A DNA stretch of 64,000 nt from the NCBI GenBank assembly GCA_017562135.1, contig QEYB01000981.1:186001-250000 (forward strand), read 5' to 3'. Of the stretch, positions 61,350 through 64,000 are shown piece after piece; within the stretch, counting starts at the first letter, position 1; every line of letters begins with the position of its first letter. The notes below the pieces were generated by a model. It worked only from the letters and a program-made list of their open reading frames with translations, did no database searches and was not told the DNA's origin. The stretch comes from Dipylidium caninum. Its lineage: Eukaryota; Platyhelminthes; Cestoda; Cyclophyllidea; Dipylidiidae. Position numbers and translations under genes: made by a program.

Positions 61350-64000
61350 AGTGAGCAGGTAAGGCGACTCACTAAGTGGAAGAGACCAGTGAAAGGATGA
61401 CGAGAAAAAGCGTGATTTCAACGAAATCACTCCGACACTTGTAGGGAGAACACGGGAATCGGTGGCTTCGGTCGCATAACAACAGCTCCGGGCGCTCTGC
61501 GGAGATGTTGACAGACGCCAGCGCACACAAAGCCGAGCAGCTCTGTGGTCTCTCAACTACGCAGTTCGGCTCCACGCCCACATGCATACTTTAACGCGCC
61601 TCCGCTGCGTCTGCGGCGCACGACCCCCGCCGCTACAATCGCCTTCTGGCGACGATGCGCAGGCGAACAGAGTCGGGCTGGAAAGTGGCTCGTTCAGGTG
61701 TCTCGCTCGAAAGGGGGATAAAATTTTCTCTCTGCAAAGGGGCTCATGGAGATTGGCTCTGGCGCATTGAAAGTGCTCACGCCAGTCCCGTTTCACTGGG
61801 CAAAAGAGACAATCCGCCTCCGTCACTAGGAGCACGAGGTTCTCCTAGGACGAGGCTACGGTCTTCCTCCAGTTCGCTGGCCCCAGTCTGAGGCTGCACG
61901 AAAGTCGGCCGCCAGAAAACACTTCGCTCCGACACCCGAAGCGCTAATTGCGGTGCTGCGCGGACCCCGCCCAGGTCAAGAACATGGCCTGGCAAGCGGT
62001 GGGGTTGGGGGGGTGAGCGCTACCGGGATGGTGAAGTCTCCTTTCTATCGGCATCCCCTCACTCGCCCTCTCTTGAAAGTACTTCCCGTTTTGTTTAATA
62101 CTCCATGATGCGCCCGATCAACGACTACTGCCTGTAGTAATTAACCTCACGTGACGCGAGAAAGGCACAAGTGTCCTCAGGGCGGCAATGAGGCGGTGCG
62201 TGACACCGCCTCGTTAGGCTATTTTGCCCAATCGGTCAGTCATCAAACGCAGCGAGTGGGTAAGTGAGTGAATCACCGCCACTCTCGAGCTGTCCGAGCC
62301 CAAAATAGTCCGGGTCGGAGGACCCACACGAGTACGGGCAGTGCCGGTCCGGACTCTGGAGAATTTTCCACATGCATAAATCATAAGATGTACTCCTTCT
62401 ACTACTTGACATTCCACTCCAGTGTGGAAGGCGTCATCAGTTCGACAACCCACCATCCGCGCAAAAGCGAAAGTGGGGAGGACCGGCGGACGAGCTTGAG
62501 GCCGTGGGCCGTGCCAGAACAGCGAAGACGCTTTATTTATCCAAGGGAGGTAAAGTTACTTGAGGGCGGACGCTAAATCATGATTCCCCATTCAAAAGGC
62601 GATTCGTTGGATTATCTGCCGGTCGGTGACCTCTCAGAGCAGCGGGACCATCTTACCACAACCGGGAATCGCTCGCAGATCCTGATGTCTCCAGACCGTC
62701 AGTATTTGCTTCCTACTCCCCCGGCTTTAATGACTTCCTCATTGCTTTCGTATGAAGGCTCAAGTGATCTTCCTCTCGATACAACGGGTGGAAGCGCCTC
62801 TTCGTCCCATTGAAACAACTGACGTCTGTCTATGCATCTCAGACCAACGAGTAAGGACATTGCGGACGTAGCACGGACTCCCAACCTCCTGCCCGGGACG
62901 CGGGGGTTCAGAAGGCCACAGGGGGCTTCACTTGCACAAGAAGTGGGGGGCGAGTGCGGTGAATGCGCGAATGTGTGTCAAGTCGACTGATCAAACAGGT
63001 GGACTGGGCCCAGGCCTCGTGGGGGGCCGCTCCGCCCGGCTCAATGGTGTGTTGTTGCGAGGGCGGCAGGCGGTGGGACTCAGCATAGTGACCGAAGACA
63101 AAAACAACAAGTGCAACCATGTTTATGCGCAAGGTGACAGGTTGGCCTTTCGGTGCATGCTAAAATGACTGGCCTTTCGAGCGAGCAGAGTAACACGTGC
63201 TGCTGACGGAGGGGAACACCTTCGAACCCAGTGGCGGAACCGCAGGCTGCGCTGTGGCTGCCTGTGCGCCCGACACACCAGACGCCATGCGACAGGTCGT
63301 CGCAGTTCCCATGGAGATGCATTAACGAAGAAATGTCAAACTACCTTTTTCTAAGGTGTCCACACAAGGACGTATTTAGCACCGCAGGAGTGAGTTGGAA
63401 GAGGACTTCGCTCACCGTCCAGGTGGCGTGTTTCTCTCGTGGACTACCACGTCTAACTCCACGAACACTCAGGATGAACTTCATCGGAACATTAACGGAA
63501 ACACTGACGCTTGATATCCCAACTCCCAACTTCGGCAATTGATCTGAGCCGAAGCTGGTGGGTCCGGTGTGGACTCGTGCAAAGCCTATGCGATGCCGGT
63601 AGAGACAAGTGAAGACGTGGACTAGGTTAGGCCAAAACATGTACAGACGCAAACGATTAATCAAACATTAAATTAAAAACCGAACCTTCAAATCCACTTG
63701 TGTACTAATTCCGTTTGCCGGGGGAGCGGGAACTCGCGGCCTCATTTAATATGAGTCCTCCCCGGCCCCCATTGGCTGGGCGGTTTCCACCAATCGCTGA
63801 GCGGGGATTTCAAATGGGAATTATGGAGAATGTCCAAGTGTGAAGCTCAACCCCCGTCACACTCCATCAGTGGCCCTCCCGTCCCCAGTCGGTGGACAAT
63901 GGAGTTAAGGGGAAAATAATTTGTCTACGGTGATAAGGCCGCTCTGCTCGTCTCGTGTGAATGCGGCCTCGCCGAGTACACCGACAGTAGTTGAGAGATT
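61350..64000. other. Upstream flank or further introns of the unknown gene
   Basis: No exon can be firmly placed. A GTGAGT donor-like site at about 61371 on the minus strand, followed 29 bases later by the acceptor of the first placed exon, hints at another exon just upstream, but its frame gives a stop at the join. The right edge holds a CCAAT-box cluster. Confidence 0.4.
63769..63796. promoter_or_regulatory. Paired CCAAT/GC-box cluster
   Basis: CCATTGGCTGGGCGG is followed closely by CCAATCGCTGAGCGG: an inverted and a direct CCAAT box, each followed by a GGCGG or AGCGG box. This is the usual layout of a TATA-less animal promoter. The target gene and direction are not known. Confidence 0.35.

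Overview
This is eukaryotic nuclear DNA, most likely from a parasitic flatworm and probably a cestode. Its genes are interrupted by GT-AG introns, and many introns are very short (31-40 bases). The proteins are ordinary animal families, the code is standard, and nothing bacterial (operons, Shine-Dalgarno sites) is visible. I infer the cestode assignment from the tiny introns and compact intron/exon style; the genus cannot be settled from the sequence alone.

Layout, left to right. 1-2390 (+): the 3' end of a polycystin-family (PKD1/PKD2 channel) gene whose 5' part lies outside the window. 3541-4687 (+): RPLP0, the ribosomal stalk protein P0, with a TATA box and two mini-introns; its reading frame is broken by one missing A in an A-run. 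6407-8260 (+): MTAP, methylthioadenosine phosphorylase, six exons, the first ending in a GC donor. 8261-10540: non-coding DNA with a few odd repeats. 10.54-23.93 kb: a GC-richer block with microsatellites and no gene I can support. 25125-27764 (-): a TENT4 (PAPD5/PAPD7/Trf4) non-canonical poly(A) polymerase in six exons. 30077-32668 (+): PINK1, a mitochondrial-quality-control kinase, 5' end unresolved and kinase domain disrupted by one extra G in a G-run. 35094-36511 (-): a compact TAK1/MAP3K7-like kinase with DFS instead of DFG and no normal glycine loop. 38.4-48.7 kb: GC-richer DNA without a supported gene. 48779-61343 (-): a multi-exon gene I do not recognise, with six phase-compatible exons, a 6.5-kb intron and a 2.1-kb terminal exon encoding a long low-complexity tail. 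61.35-64 kb: probably upstream sequence or introns of that gene, or intergenic DNA.

The genes are not a functional cluster. P0 serves translation, MTAP methionine/adenine salvage, TENT4 RNA tailing, PINK1 mitophagy, the TAK1-like protein stress/immune-type signalling, and the polycystin is a cation channel. TENT4 and PINK1 are divergent around about 2.3 kb of AT-rich DNA; PINK1 and the TAK1-like gene are convergent. The most interesting points are the atypical TAK1-like kinase, the unknown long gene with a 38-base intron whose retention switches the reading frame, homopolymer frame breaks in two conserved genes, acceptor-like sites 5-7 bases before three start codons (possible spliced-leader addition), and a 9-base word recurring in or at the edge of the GC-rich blocks.
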